64,000 bases of DNA from Oscillospiraceae bacterium (GCA_009777235.1 WRMH01000006.1:51897-115896), one strand, 5' to 3'; shown: positions 55,792-64,000, counted from the stretch's first letter. Notes: generated by a model from the sequence alone, not told the origin. Numbers and translations are program-made.

Positions 55792-56984
55792 GATTCCCTT
55801 GCGTGTGCATCTTTTACTGTGTATCCAAGCGCGGAAAATTGCCTGCGGACTTCTTTGCGGATCGCTTCATCCTCAATCGTAATAACTAATGTTTTGCCGT
55901 CGCCGGGAGACGATATATCCGGCGTATCAACTTTATGTCCGCATATTTCTTTTATATTGTCCGCCGCAATATCCCAGATAGGCGACACGAAAGTTATACC
56001 TTTACTCTTGCAGTATTTCAGAAAACCTGTCATACCGCGTCCCGCACCGTAGAAAATAGTTTCAGCAGATAAATGCAAGATTAGAAATTCTATTACCTCA
56101 CTGTGCCAACAAGACCAGTCAGCTTTTCCCGTTGCGTAATAATTTGTGTTGAGTTGCAATGCCTTCTTTAAGGCAATCAATTCTTTATCCGCATAGTGTT
56201 CGGAAAGAACACTCAATATTGAATCCATTCTTATACTTCGCGGGTCAATTTCCCACGGCAGCAAAAGCGACTCGAATACATTTTGAATGTATTTGCGTGT
56301 GTCGGGCGTTATCTGAAACGCGCCGATATTTTGATATAAAGATTTTTTCAGTTGTATGCGCTCGGCCGCTACACTTGAAAACAAGTGTCTGCAAGCATAT
56401 GCCTTCGGAGGGTTGAAATGTGTCCACAGCAGAATATCATGCAGCACCACAATTGCCCCGTCTATCAGATATGGAAGAACGCATAAGAAATTGAGCGATT
56501 CTATCGGATGAAAATGGGCTGTATCAAGCACCAAAAAGTCAAATTTACCCATTTTATCTCCTAACTCGGAGATAACTTCGCTCGGGTCTTTTCCGGTAAT
56601 AAGCGTCCAACAGTCAAGGGGCAAATCGGGATGTGTCAGCGCAAAATTGCCAATTGGTTTGTCGCTGGTATGTACGCACTTCTCACCTGTTCGTTCATTA
56701 GTAGCGGCTGTATAACGTCCATATTCCATCAAATCAATAGACGTAAGTTTCGCGTTCGGAGTGCTTCGGATAGCGTGAAGTATCTGCGCGCTTCCCTCAC
56801 CAAAATTCACGCCGATTTCAAGCACATTTTTTGGCTTATAGTATGAGAGTAAGCCGTTCGTAAAACAGCACTCATCGAATCCCATCATCGGATGCTCATC
56901 AACACACGGTTCCAAGTCATCAAGAATCTCTGTACAATATTCCTCCGGCGGTACCGGCAGTTTCGTAATGCGCAGCATATTCAT
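55782..56984 (-). CDS. Methyltransferase with C-terminal Rossmann domain
   Basis: The 400-residue protein has an N-terminal class I methyltransferase domain (KNVLEIGVNFGEGSAQIL near residue 53, then SIDLMEYG), like the Methyltransf_24 group. Residues about 300-395 form a Rossmann module (TIFYGAGRGMTGFL) similar to the one in the downstream radical SAM gene and the DUF4422 gene. It likely modifies a sugar or its carrier. It overlaps the next gene, so the two were coupled before truncation. Confidence 0.8.
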   Translation of the reverse strand: MNMLRITKLPVPPEEYCTEILDDLEPCVDEHPMMGFDECCFTNGLLSYYKPKNVLEIGVNFGEGSAQILHAIRSTPNAKLTSIDLMEYGRYTAATNERTGEKCVHTSDKPIGNFALTHPDLPLDCWTLITGKDPSEVISELGDKMGKFDFLVLDTAHFHPIESLNFLCVLPYLIDGAIVVLHDILLWTHFNPPKAYACRHLFSSVAAERIQLKKSLYQNIGAFQITPDTRKYIQNVFESLLLPWEIDPRSIRMDSILSVLSEHYADKELIALKKALQLNTNYYATGKADWSCWHSEVIEFLILHLSAETIFYGAGRGMTGFLKYCKSKGITFVSPIWDIAADNIKEICGHKVDTPDISSPGDGKTLVITIEDEAIRKEVRRQFSALGYTVKDAHARESCV

Positions 56985-57144
56985 AAATCCTCCTAATAAT
57001 GCTTTATTTCGTCAATCATGAGTGACGTATTTTCATTAATCATTCCCACTCACGCCTCTTATTTCTGCAACAACGCATACAATACTGTATCAGACGTACC
57101 GATTGCTTGCTGCCGCAGATAATATTTGTATTCCGGAACGATTT

Positions 57145-58575
57145 TTATTGCAATTTTACATTAACATACTTCTGATTTCTGCTGTTAGGCTTATCCGGAA
57201 TCGTCATTTTTAGTTGCCCTGTCTCAAGTAGCGGTGTCAAAAATGTTTTGTTAAAATGCTCACGGCTGGCAAGCCCAATAAACGATTGCATCTCTTTTCG
57301 CGACCGTGGCACAACACAGAATTCGACCAAAGAAGCACGTTTATCTTGCCTTGCAACTTGTCCTGTATCTTGCCCTGTAACTTGCCCTGTAACTTGTCCT
57401 GTATCATGCAAGTTATAATTAACACTTTTCAAAACCACATGAAAAGCTGTTGGAGTAGAACGAAACTCCGGCGCGTGTTCATCTGTATAACCAAAAAGAT
57501 TTGAGGTCTCCGTGCGTATCTTCTTAAAGCCGCTGCCACGACGTTCTATATAGTCAAGACGATGGAACATTTCCGCAATTATCGGATTGCGGCGAGTTGA
57601 AGGAACGTCGTCAATATCGCGTTCCTGTATAAGCGTTCCGTCAGCCATCCCACCGGGAGAATAAACCTCCAATCGGTCATCGTACATATCAACATGAACC
57701 TCGCTGCCGACTATGTCGTATGATCTGTGCATGATGGCGTTCGCAAGAATCTCAAAAACCGCTCGGTCGGCATAATCCGGTTTATTCACGCGATGGTCTG
57801 ACATTTTCCTCCATCGCACTTTGGAGTTCGTTTTTACAAAATCATGGCTGCTAATGAGTTGAGATATGATGTCCCCTTCGAACTCTTTGTCATCTATTGC
57901 GTCGTCGCCCACAGAACCCTTGGTCAGTCCGTTCCAGCGAGTGCAAAAAACACGCGATTGCAATAGTGGGCATTCGTCTGAGAACATCAATCCGGCGTAT
58001 GTCAGTATACCATCATGTTTGCACATGCCGAAAGAGATATAGTCGTTTCGGGCGACAACTTTTTTTGTGATTCTCTTGAATGTAGATTCAAATACGGTAA
58101 AGGTCAAATCCTCAAACCTATAGTCGGTTGGCAATGAATCAAATGACAGATTTTTCCCTTTCATGACAAGCTCCCGCAATCGGTTGGCCGGAGCGGGCAA
58201 GCTGTCACTGCCCATTCGTACATAGGCAGTAAGGCTACCCTTTTCTGAATAAAAATACGGAGTATCGTCGCCCGGAAAAACCTCCAAAGCCAATACGTCT
58301 TTTCCGTCATCAGCATAATAAGTGGTGAAATCAATAACAGGCATCGGGTCAATAAACTCCTTGATTCTTTTGCCGATGATGTCAATGTCACCCTTTATGT
58401 CTGCAAGACCGACAATACGCTTGTCGTCAGCGACCCCAAAGAGCAGAACCCCGCCAGATCCGTTGGCAAACGCACTCACGGTCTTCAGCCAGCTTTTTGG
58501 ATGCCTGGCCTCAAGCATTTCCTTGAAATCGCACGTTGTTGCTTCTGCGAGCAATAGCTCCGCAAGGGTTTTCAC
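57145..58575 (-). CDS. AlbA_2 (Schlafen-like) domain ATP-binding regulator 2
   Basis: This 476-residue protein starts at GTG 58573-58575 with AAAGGAG 10 bases upstream. The AlbA_2 domain is residues about 12-125 (FKEMLEARHPKS, ANGSGGVLLFGVADD). The ATPase-like region has AVFEILANAIMHRSYD near residue 270 and RRNPIIAEMFHRLDYIERRGSG near 340. A linker rich in Gly-Gln-Val-Thr, coded by 12-bp repeats, precedes the winged-helix end. It is a paralogue of the gene at 27224-28735 in architecture. Confidence 0.88.
   Translation of the reverse strand: MKTLAELLLAEATTCDFKEMLEARHPKSWLKTVSAFANGSGGVLLFGVADDKRIVGLADIKGDIDIIGKRIKEFIDPMPVIDFTTYYADDGKDVLALEVFPGDDTPYFYSEKGSLTAYVRMGSDSLPAPANRLRELVMKGKNLSFDSLPTDYRFEDLTFTVFESTFKRITKKVVARNDYISFGMCKHDGILTYAGLMFSDECPLLQSRVFCTRWNGLTKGSVGDDAIDDKEFEGDIISQLISSHDFVKTNSKVRWRKMSDHRVNKPDYADRAVFEILANAIMHRSYDIVGSEVHVDMYDDRLEVYSPGGMADGTLIQERDIDDVPSTRRNPIIAEMFHRLDYIERRGSGFKKIRTETSNLFGYTDEHAPEFRSTPTAFHVVLKSVNYNLHDTGQVTGQVTGQDTGQVARQDKRASLVEFCVVPRSRKEMQSFIGLASREHFNKTFLTPLLETGQLKMTIPDKPNSRNQKYVNVKLQ
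57356..57403. repeat. 12-bp tandem repeats in the AlbA_2 linker
   Basis: Four 12-bp units close to ACTTGCCCTGTA run in tandem and encode GQVTGQVTGQDT-type linker. The sequence differs from the linker repeat of the first AlbA_2 gene, but period and protein position are the same. Confidence 0.85.
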
Positions 58576-58683
58576 TCAGTAATCACTCCTTTCGACAAGG
58601 CTTCCAAAACCCTGTTGTAAACTAAAATATAATGCCTGGATTGCATTGGCTTTGATTCCCCCTGAAAAACGGGGAAACTCAAA

Positions 58684-58728
58684 TCTCCGGCGTATTGATT
58701 TTCTAAAATTCAATGTATACTGGACTTG
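58684..58728 (+). repeat. Second copy of the HEPN-MNT promoter segment
   Basis: The stretch from TCTCCGGCGTATTGATT to GTATACTGGACTTG matches 42941-42986 with three substitutions and one T deletion. TTGATT and TATACT are retained, but no plus-strand gene follows. It ends beside the DUF3791 stop codon. Confidence 0.75.
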
Positions 58729-58732
58729 CTTA

Positions 58733-58951
58733 TCACGGCTGTGCTTTCCCTATAAACTCATCAATACAGTCAACGACATAAACCGGACTTGTTGTATGCA
58801 AGCCCTCCCAACGCTTGATAATAAAATCAACAGCGTTGGTTTTTCGCAGATAATCATAGGCTTCTTCGCCGCTCATGCCTTTTTCGTTCTTGTAAAACTC
58901 AACGCAAGAAGCTAAAAACCATATCTCGCCTTTTGGGATATTAGCAGTCAT
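58733..58951 (-). CDS. DUF3791 protein
   Basis: The 72-residue protein has the DUF3791 pattern: a helix ending FYKNEKGMSGEEAYDYL, then TNAVDFIIKRWEGLHT and IDEFI. DUF3791 genes are often next to DUF3990-type or other toxin-like genes and are suspected antitoxin or immunity parts; function is not known. It follows the next gene upstream by one base. Confidence 0.75.
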   Translation of the reverse strand: MTANIPKGEIWFLASCVEFYKNEKGMSGEEAYDYLRKTNAVDFIIKRWEGLHTTSPVYVVDCIDEFIGKAQP

Positions 58952-58952
58952 A

Positions 58953-59234
58953 TCATTGTTCCTCCGGGAATGTAATCTTTCCTGTGGCTAATTCTTCTTC
59001 AAGCATGTCATAAAGCAACGGATAACCGAGCCGCCACACCTTAGTTTTCTCATCTTCCAGCGTTTTATATAACTGTGAACGGTAAAGCAGAGCCGAGGCT
59101 TCATCTAAACTTATATTACGATTTTCTATAGCTACCGCGAGTATCTTTTGGGCGGTATTTAATGTTCCGTTTTTAGCAACTGTTTTTATTAACTCAAATG
59201 ATTCGCTTTTTCTTCTTTCCGTATTATTCAGCAA
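58953..59234 (-). CDS. Unknown small protein upstream of DUF3791
   Basis: The 93-residue frame starts at TTG 59232-59234 with no clear ribosome binding site, and the frame is open upstream toward the end of the Rpn gene, so the true start is uncertain. It is helical and charged (SESFELIKTVAKNG, LDEASALLYRSQLY). It lies 1 base before the DUF3791 gene and 32 bases after the Rpn gene, so the three may form one transcript. No family recognised. Confidence 0.5.
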   Translation of the reverse strand: MLNNTERRKSESFELIKTVAKNGTLNTAQKILAVAIENRNISLDEASALLYRSQLYKTLEDEKTKVWRLGYPLLYDMLEEELATGKITFPEEQ

Positions 59235-59266
59235 CTCAATCGTTTCGCGCCGAATAATTAACGCAC

Positions 59267-60154
59267 TTAGTTTCCGTGTCGGAGGTCTTTAACCTCGCTG
59301 GGGGTTAACCCTGTGAGTTTAACAATGTCGTCATCACTCATACCCAAAATTATGGCGTTTGTCGCGGTAGATAGTACACCCTCGCGCCTGCCCTCGCGTT
59401 TGCCCTTGAGGATGCCTTTGCGCTCGCCTTCGAGGATGCCCTCAAGGATGCCCTCGCGTTTTGCGTTGCCAAGCGCGCTTACCTCGTCGTGCAGGGCTTT
59501 TTCGCGAAGACGCGCAACCTCCTGTATCTTTTCGTCCTCGCTCATCTTGTGCAGGATATATACTGCTTTTTGGATAGGGGCTACGTTAGTTTCTTTTAGC
59601 ATATCAAGTTCTTCCTCCGTTTCCGCGTTTATGAGCTGTAGCCACAGCTCGGCAATGTCATCCTTGTTTGCTTTCTTACCTATTTTGGTCAGCTCGAAAA
59701 AATGTATGGCGCATTTGTCGGTCAGCTCTTCATGCCGTGACTTTTCCATAATTGTAAAATGCGAATGATACTCGCTGCATTTGAAATAGGAATATGCGAT
59801 AATGTTAATGCAAATTGCGGGTTTTAGCTTAGAGTAGTCATTGCCTCTTTTCAGCTCGCCGCTAAATAGCTTTGACCAATGGTATACGGTCCTGTCATTA
59901 AAGCTCGGGTCATTACCGTATTGCATTTCGACGTTTATGAGTTTACCGTCAACTTCCATGTTCATGTCCATACGGACAAACTTGCCTTCTATGCCGTCCG
60001 GCATGATTTCAGAGTTTTTGACCACTATGTTTTCAATTGAGTTTTGCGGAAGCCCCAAAAGGCTCGAAAGCAGGTTGCTGAGCAAATCTAAGTTTTCGGA
60101 AAACAAAATCTTGAATATGACATCGAGCTTAGCCCTTATAGTATTTTTTGACAT
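59267..60154 (-). CDS. Rpn family recombination-promoting nuclease (PD-(D/E)XK)
   Basis: The 295-residue protein starts at ATG 60152-60154 with AAGGAG 8 bases upstream. The DVIFKILFSENLDLL opening, RMDMNMEVDGKLINVEMQY core with the D...E-x-Q catalytic pattern, and YSKLKPAICINII segment match the Rpn/PDDEXK_2 group. The C-terminus has degenerate Gly-Ile-Leu-Glu-Gly repeats (GILEGILEGERKG), usual in these proteins. Rpn proteins are DNA nucleases linked to mobile DNA and phage defence. Confidence 0.9.
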   Translation of the reverse strand: MSKNTIRAKLDVIFKILFSENLDLLSNLLSSLLGLPQNSIENIVVKNSEIMPDGIEGKFVRMDMNMEVDGKLINVEMQYGNDPSFNDRTVYHWSKLFSGELKRGNDYSKLKPAICINIIAYSYFKCSEYHSHFTIMEKSRHEELTDKCAIHFFELTKIGKKANKDDIAELWLQLINAETEEELDMLKETNVAPIQKAVYILHKMSEDEKIQEVARLREKALHDEVSALGNAKREGILEGILEGERKGILKGKREGRREGVLSTATNAIILGMSDDDIVKLTGLTPSEVKDLRHGN

Positions 60155-60615
60155 TGGCGATACTCCTTATAATATCTATTATAGCAAAACTTAGCTATAA
60201 AAGCTATTAATAAAATTTCTCTATATCTTTACTGATAAATTGAGCTAATTGTACCACAACGCAAAGAACTGTCAACAGTATTCCCCGCCCGCTGCTCGCC
60301 GGGCGGGAGTCAATACATGCTGACTAACTCGTGATATTTGGACATAGCTCAAGGCTTTATGTTTTTAATCTGAAATTTCTAAAAATCCCTACTCTGTATT
60401 ATATATATTTACTTAATATATACTATTTAATTATTTAATACCTTGTTATATTTAGAAGATGTCTCAAACCGTTGCAATTACTAATTTTTTAACCACGAAC
60501 TATAACTTTTATTTCAAAATTAAAACCCCATGCCACCCGATTGTGGATAACTTTTGGCGATTTTGTGGAAAACAGCCAGGCGCGTGGCTAAATAGCAAAA
60601 AAGATAAACAAAGTT
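60155..60615. other. AT-rich stretch of about 460 bp without a gene
   Basis: No frame longer than about 40 codons has a ribosome binding site. A GC-rich hairpin, CCCGCCCG with CGGGCGGG, lies near 60285-60310 without a T-run on either strand. The remainder is very AT-rich, including a run of ATATATTTACTTAATATATAC. I see nothing else in it. Confidence 0.5.
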
Positions 60616-60960
60616 TCACCGTTTTGCTTTAGCGAGGTCTAAAATATTGATTTGCTTATAAAAAGAAGATTTGCAAAGGCCTGTTTTTGACAAAGCTTCT
60701 TGCAGGGACATATGGCCGGATACATATTTCCGGCAGGTCTGCTCAAAGTTTTTAGGAAGAACCAGGCAGGGGCGGCCAAACTTGACACCGCACTCCCGGG
60801 CAAGAGCTATGCTTTCGGCTTGGCGCTGCCGGATCTTCTCCTCTCCATTTCTGCGCTGTATGAAATCGTTTGCAAGCACATATTTGAAACAAAAGTGTAT
60901 GTGAGATGTTGCGATCCGTCAAGGGGCGAGTTTAGTAAAGGAAATATAGTTTACAGCCTC
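60616..60960 (-). pseudogene. Serine recombinase/resolvase remnant with frameshifts
   Basis: The 87-codon frame ends in a resolvase-type C-terminus (KIRQRQAESIALARECGVKFGRP, then a HTH with SSFYKQI). Upstream the matching protein continues in another frame as FVSNMCLQTISYSAEMER, preceded by FPLLNSPLDGSQHLTYT. In intact Tn3/resolvase proteins these follow one another. At least one frameshift (near GAGAGGAGAAG) and a further in-frame stop or shift near 60945 break the gene. The N-terminal catalytic serine domain is missing. Confidence 0.7.
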
Positions 60961-61086
60961 TTGGAAAGTTCTTAAATGCCGTGATTATCGGCATTTGAGA
61001 ACTTTAGAATTTAGTGATTCAATTCCTGTTATTGCAAGTGGCACGCAACCCATGAAATAACAAAATACACAGGTCTTGTTTGTAGG

Positions 61087-61416
61087 TCAAGATTTCTTTT
61101 CTGAAAACTCTATTGCTTTAGCTTGTCCAAACAAATCGCCGTAAACTGTCGCAAACGAAAAGCCGTTTTTGCAAGAGCAAATCTTGCATTTCTTTTTACG
61201 CCAAGGGCACTTTGGCACAGCATATATGTTCGTTTTTAATTGCTCTAAAATCGTCTTTTTGGCTTGTTTGTCGATCATAATTTTATGGTAATTCTTTGTT
61301 GCCACCCTTTCTTCTGAACCACTTATAAGAAACAAACCTTTTTGTTTTATTAGTCTTTTATTGGCCGCAATTGAGTAATCGGGTGCATAAAACACCTCCT
61401 CTTCCAAAGAAAACAA
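61087..61416 (-). pseudogene. C-terminal part of the FRG protein, separated by a frameshift
   Basis: This 109-codon frame contains the end of an FRG domain: EVFYAPDYSIAANKRLIKQKGLFLIS, then KKTILEQLKTNIYA and VYGDLFGQAKAIEF. It continues the fold of the upstream 716-codon frame, which leaves the family pattern near 61430. The junction is in a T-rich stretch (ATTTTTGTTTTC). A cysteine-rich insertion (CPWRKKKCKICSC) is unusual. Confidence 0.75.
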
Positions 61417-63500
61417 AAATCAGCATAACAGATATCACGAACAACAGATGTTTTTTTTGCGTTGCCGAACAGTTTTTGAAGCAACTTGCCATAGTTTTCT
61501 TTAATGATATAAAAAAAATGCAGGGGCAAATTATCGTAAAAATTTACAACATAACTCAAAATAGTTGCATAATTATCTTTATATTGTTCATCGCTAAAAA
61601 AAACAAACTGATTCATTTGTCCGATTAACGAATCTATAATATCGACAATTCCATTAATGCCCTTTTTAGCAGCCTTTTCCCTCAGTATTTTGAGTGAAGT
61701 AATATAGGGAGATTCATCTAAATTGTAGCAACCAAAAGTTTTACCCATGAAATTTTTGTTTTTGCACATCAATACCACACTGTATACATAGTTGAGATAG
61801 CGTTTAAGCAATGTAATAAATCTTTTGCAATCATTCAAAGCTTGAAACAAATCATTCTTTTCTATTTTATTTAGATTAATCAAGTGCGCATATGCCAAAG
61901 CTTTTTGCTCAGTATATAAACTATCATATTCCTCAACGTCAAAAGAAAACACATACACAACGCCGGTTTCTATATTTTTTCCTTCGCCAAATTCTAATTT
62001 AGGGTCTGCACACGCAAAATACAACGCAATTAGTGGGCAAAAAGAGATGTCTAAAAATCTTGTAGGTATCCCGTAATGCTGTTGTTTGCAAATGTTTAGA
62101 GCGGTTGCATAAGAAACATTTTTAGGAGGGATCTCACCTTTTGAATGAAAAATGTCAGCACTATTTTCCAATGAAAACATATATTGTTCGTTTTCACTAT
62201 CTATGCGAATATCTCGAAACACGGAGGCAGAAATAGCCCCATAGTCAATAGTCTGCCCGCGAAATCCTAAATATGGATTTTCCTTTGATGAAGCTTTTTC
62301 GTTCAAGTGCAATTCGTAAATATGCTTAAAATATTCATCAATGTTGGATATAGACGGCTTTCGCATTTCAGTACAAATATAAACATCTGACAAAGCATTT
62401 GCTATGCCAAACATAAAAATTTTTTTTACATCGTCTAAATTCACCATTTCATTGCACTTTGCGTTGATTGCATTCATCAAGTTAAAAAAATTGACATCCA
62501 TTTCACTCGAAAGAATCTCTTTGAAATTGATTCCAAGATTATTAAAATTGTATGTATGCATATTAGACCCATGGTGATAAACTGCTTTCCCAAAATTACA
62601 TTTTGCCAACAAGTCTGATGTAGGAGCTGTTAGCGCCTTGACATTAGCATTGGGTTGGACTTTATTAATCACACAGCTAAAATATTCATATGCATCATAC
62701 ATAGCATGAATTTCATTCGAGGTTAATCCTTCGAATACTTTTTTACCGTCAACAAGTTCCCACTCCGCGTTTCGCAATTTCTTATACTCTTTTTTCCAAA
62801 GTTTTCTCAATGGGTGTTCATAAAGATACCCATGTCCAACCTTTACGGCGAAATCCTTATATTTGTCCGCATCATCAAACGCTACAAGCAATTTTTCAAG
62901 TGTCACTTGCCGATAATTCTCAATATCCAAACAATTTCCATCGGTATTTTCGCGCCAGTAAGGTATTTGTACGTCAAGTTTGCTAATGCTTGCGGTGTCA
63001 TTGTCGATATTTGCCTTATTGTTAACATAGAGCTTATTGGCGGAAAGTGCAAGAACAGCGAGCGCCGAACCGACGTTATCATAAACATATACATTTATTT
63101 CATTAAAATGTTTAATCAAATATTTGTGAAAATATATCACCGCCTTTATTCGTCCACCTGTTCCAGATAAAAGAATGTTTATCTTTTTGACTCCACTATT
63201 TTTGTATTTTTCTAAAACTCTATAAATACTACCACCATTATCATTAAAATCATTTAGGGAAAGCGAATAACTGTCGATATTGTTAAAATGGTGGTGTTTT
63301 GATAGTGCATTATACTGTCTCGAATCATTTTGGGTCGCAAAAAAGAGCAAAAAAGCGGTTTCTTTCTGCCCCTCAGTTTTCATAAGATTGGCTATCAGTT
63401 TTCTTAATTCAGTCTTTTTTGCGATAACTATGTTTGAATCAGTATCCTTACGACAAGTCCTTAATTCGACATTGCAATTACGAATTTGTGCTTTTCTCAT
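61350..63500 (-). CDS. ClpP/SDH-like protease-fold domain fused to FRG domain (frameshifted near the end)
   Basis: Residues about 95-170 look like a ClpP/SppA/SDH-type serine protease fold: NILLSGTGGRIKAVIYF with the GG turn, then VYVYDNVGSALAVLALSANKLYV with a Ser at the usual nucleophile site. Residues about 400-560 start an FRG domain: GFRGQTIDYGAIS and QQHYGIPTRFLDISFCPLIALYFACAD. FRG domains occur in phage-defence proteins, and SDH-like domains are linked to them in some genomes. The last 35 codons (CFLWKRRCFMH) leave the family pattern, because the true C-terminus is in the next frame. A 55-codon gene is 8 bases upstream. Confidence 0.75.
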   Translation of the reverse strand: MRKAQIRNCNVELRTCRKDTDSNIVIAKKTELRKLIANLMKTEGQKETAFLLFFATQNDSRQYNALSKHHHFNNIDSYSLSLNDFNDNGGSIYRVLEKYKNSGVKKINILLSGTGGRIKAVIYFHKYLIKHFNEINVYVYDNVGSALAVLALSANKLYVNNKANIDNDTASISKLDVQIPYWRENTDGNCLDIENYRQVTLEKLLVAFDDADKYKDFAVKVGHGYLYEHPLRKLWKKEYKKLRNAEWELVDGKKVFEGLTSNEIHAMYDAYEYFSCVINKVQPNANVKALTAPTSDLLAKCNFGKAVYHHGSNMHTYNFNNLGINFKEILSSEMDVNFFNLMNAINAKCNEMVNLDDVKKIFMFGIANALSDVYICTEMRKPSISNIDEYFKHIYELHLNEKASSKENPYLGFRGQTIDYGAISASVFRDIRIDSENEQYMFSLENSADIFHSKGEIPPKNVSYATALNICKQQHYGIPTRFLDISFCPLIALYFACADPKLEFGEGKNIETGVVYVFSFDVEEYDSLYTEQKALAYAHLINLNKIEKNDLFQALNDCKRFITLLKRYLNYVYSVVLMCKNKNFMGKTFGCYNLDESPYITSLKILREKAAKKGINGIVDIIDSLIGQMNQFVFFSDEQYKDNYATILSYVVNFYDNLPLHFFYIIKENYGKLLQKLFGNAKKTSVVRDICYADFCFLWKRRCFMHPITQLRPIKD

Positions 63501-63508
63501 CTAGGATT

Positions 63509-63676
63509 TCACCTTTGCTTATAGTTGTCTTTCAAAGCTGCAGTAAGAATGTCTAACCTTTTCTTATACGGATTCCTACCTATCCGTCGTTTCACTTTGA
63601 TTTCTGAAGCATATGTGCTATTATACAAAGACAACTCCTCTTTATCTTTAATAGTATTTTTCGTATTACTCTCCAT
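63509..63676 (-). CDS. Small basic protein of 55 residues
   Basis: I start at ATG 63674-63676 with AGGAGAG 6 bases upstream. It is charged and basic (EIKVKRRIGRNPYKKRLDILT), with a helical C-terminus. It lies 8 bases before the ClpP/FRG gene under the same promoter, so it may be an antitoxin, regulator or leader. No family recognised. Confidence 0.55.
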   Translation of the reverse strand: MESNTKNTIKDKEELSLYNSTYASEIKVKRRIGRNPYKKRLDILTAALKDNYKQR

Positions 63677-63754
63677 AAATAACTCTCCTAAGCAGCTGAT
63701 ACTTTGTAACGCAAAACTAACGCATGGAAACTTATCCACATATCAACGAGAAGC

Positions 63755-63783
63755 ATTATACTGCTATTTGACCGGGTTGTCAA
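63755..63783 (-). promoter_or_regulatory. Consensus promoter of the small protein/FRG operon
   Basis: On the minus strand TTGACA (63778-63783) and TATAAT (63755-63760) are exactly 17 bases apart, a perfect vegetative consensus, about 80 bases before the small protein start. Confidence 0.78.
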
Positions 63784-63929
63784 GCATTATTTTTGCGTTT
63801 GGCGCAAAAAATTTTGTGAGTAAATTCCCAAAGTAAGAGCAACAGTGGCGTAGGGGGTGGCATTTAGTCTGAAAAATAAAATATGGTAGCATTAAGTCCG
63901 GGAAATTTTCTATTGAAAGGAAGAATACA

Positions 63930-64000
63930 ATGCCGGGCTTAAGAGTTAATGGGGGCAAGCACCTAACGCTTGATAATCGTCAAGAAATCATGGAATGTCT
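63930..64000 (+). CDS. IS30 family transposase, N-terminal start (runs off window)
   Basis: ATG 63930 with AAAGGAAG upstream opens a frame to the window end. The translated start, GGKHLTLDNRQEIMECL, matches the opening of IS30 transposases, where a helix-turn-helix follows. Upstream, related segments GGTGGCATTTAGTC and GGTAGCATTAAGTCC probably lie in the left terminal region of the element. Confidence 0.7.
   Translation, partial: MPGLRVNGGKHLTLDNRQEIMEC

Noticed and set aside
60285-60310. Rho-independent terminator
   Set aside because: The GC-rich stem has no T-run on either strand and is not placed after a gene end.
60671-60975. Plus-strand frames 60671-60904 and 60700-60975
   Set aside because: They lie opposite the clear resolvase C-terminus and have no family-like sequence.

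Overview
The window looks like a chromosomal piece of a low-to-mid GC Gram-positive anaerobe of the Bacillota, most likely Clostridia. The signs are strong AGGAGG-type ribosome binding sites, DUF4214-plus-deacetylase secreted proteins, IspD/TarI-plus-DUF4422 glycopolymer genes, IS30 and IS5/IS1182-type transposases and a ToxN/AbiQ-type system. The exact genus cannot be told from the sequence. Sugar genes on the left are fairly GC-rich, while 28-37 kb and 44-54 kb are clearly AT-rich, which suggests transferred accessory DNA.

Region 1 (1-27 kb) is a cell-surface glycan locus. It begins with a fused regulator/acyl-CoA synthetase that leaves the window on the left. Next comes a GDP-mannose to GDP-D-rhamnose pair (gmd, rmd-like), UDP-glucose dehydrogenase, a Wzt/Wzm-type ABC exporter, a short membrane protein and an arylsulfotransferase N-domain-like protein. 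These are followed by murF, a UDP-glucuronate 4-epimerase, two DUF4214/NodB deacetylase paralogues (one catalytically dead), a sugar kinase/nucleotidyltransferase fusion, galE, a KdsC-like phosphatase, several glycosyltransferases and an AlgI/AlgJ-like O-acylation pair. Together they would make activated sugars, assemble and export a polymer, and decorate it. A roughly 140-bp dispersed repeat with inverted ends punctuates the intergenic spaces.

Region 2 (27-37 kb) is an accessory block on the minus strand. A 2168-residue protein carries two GHKL ATPase-like domains around phosphoribosyltransferase-like motifs. It is followed by a receiver-like protein, a DUF2971 protein and an AlbA_2/Schlafen-type protein. 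This is my best candidate for an undescribed signalling or defence system.

Region 3 (37-42 kb) returns to glycan genes: an FkbM-like fragment, a DUF4422 transferase, an IspD/TarI-type cytidylyltransferase, an epimerase and UDP-galactopyranose mutase.

Region 4 (42-64 kb) is a defence and mobile island. It holds two Fic proteins, a HEPN-MNT pair, a nucleoside-phosphorylase-domain protein, a methyltransferase, a broken transposase and a Pycsar-effector-like membrane protein. An operon of metallo-beta-lactamase, HprK-like, radical SAM and APH-like kinase genes follows, then a complete type III toxin-antitoxin locus with RNA repeats, interrupted glycan-modification genes, and a second AlbA_2 protein. 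The right end has a DUF3791 cluster, an Rpn nuclease, a decayed serine recombinase, a frameshifted ClpP-like/FRG protein and the start of an IS30 transposase. No tRNA, rRNA or CRISPR array was seen.
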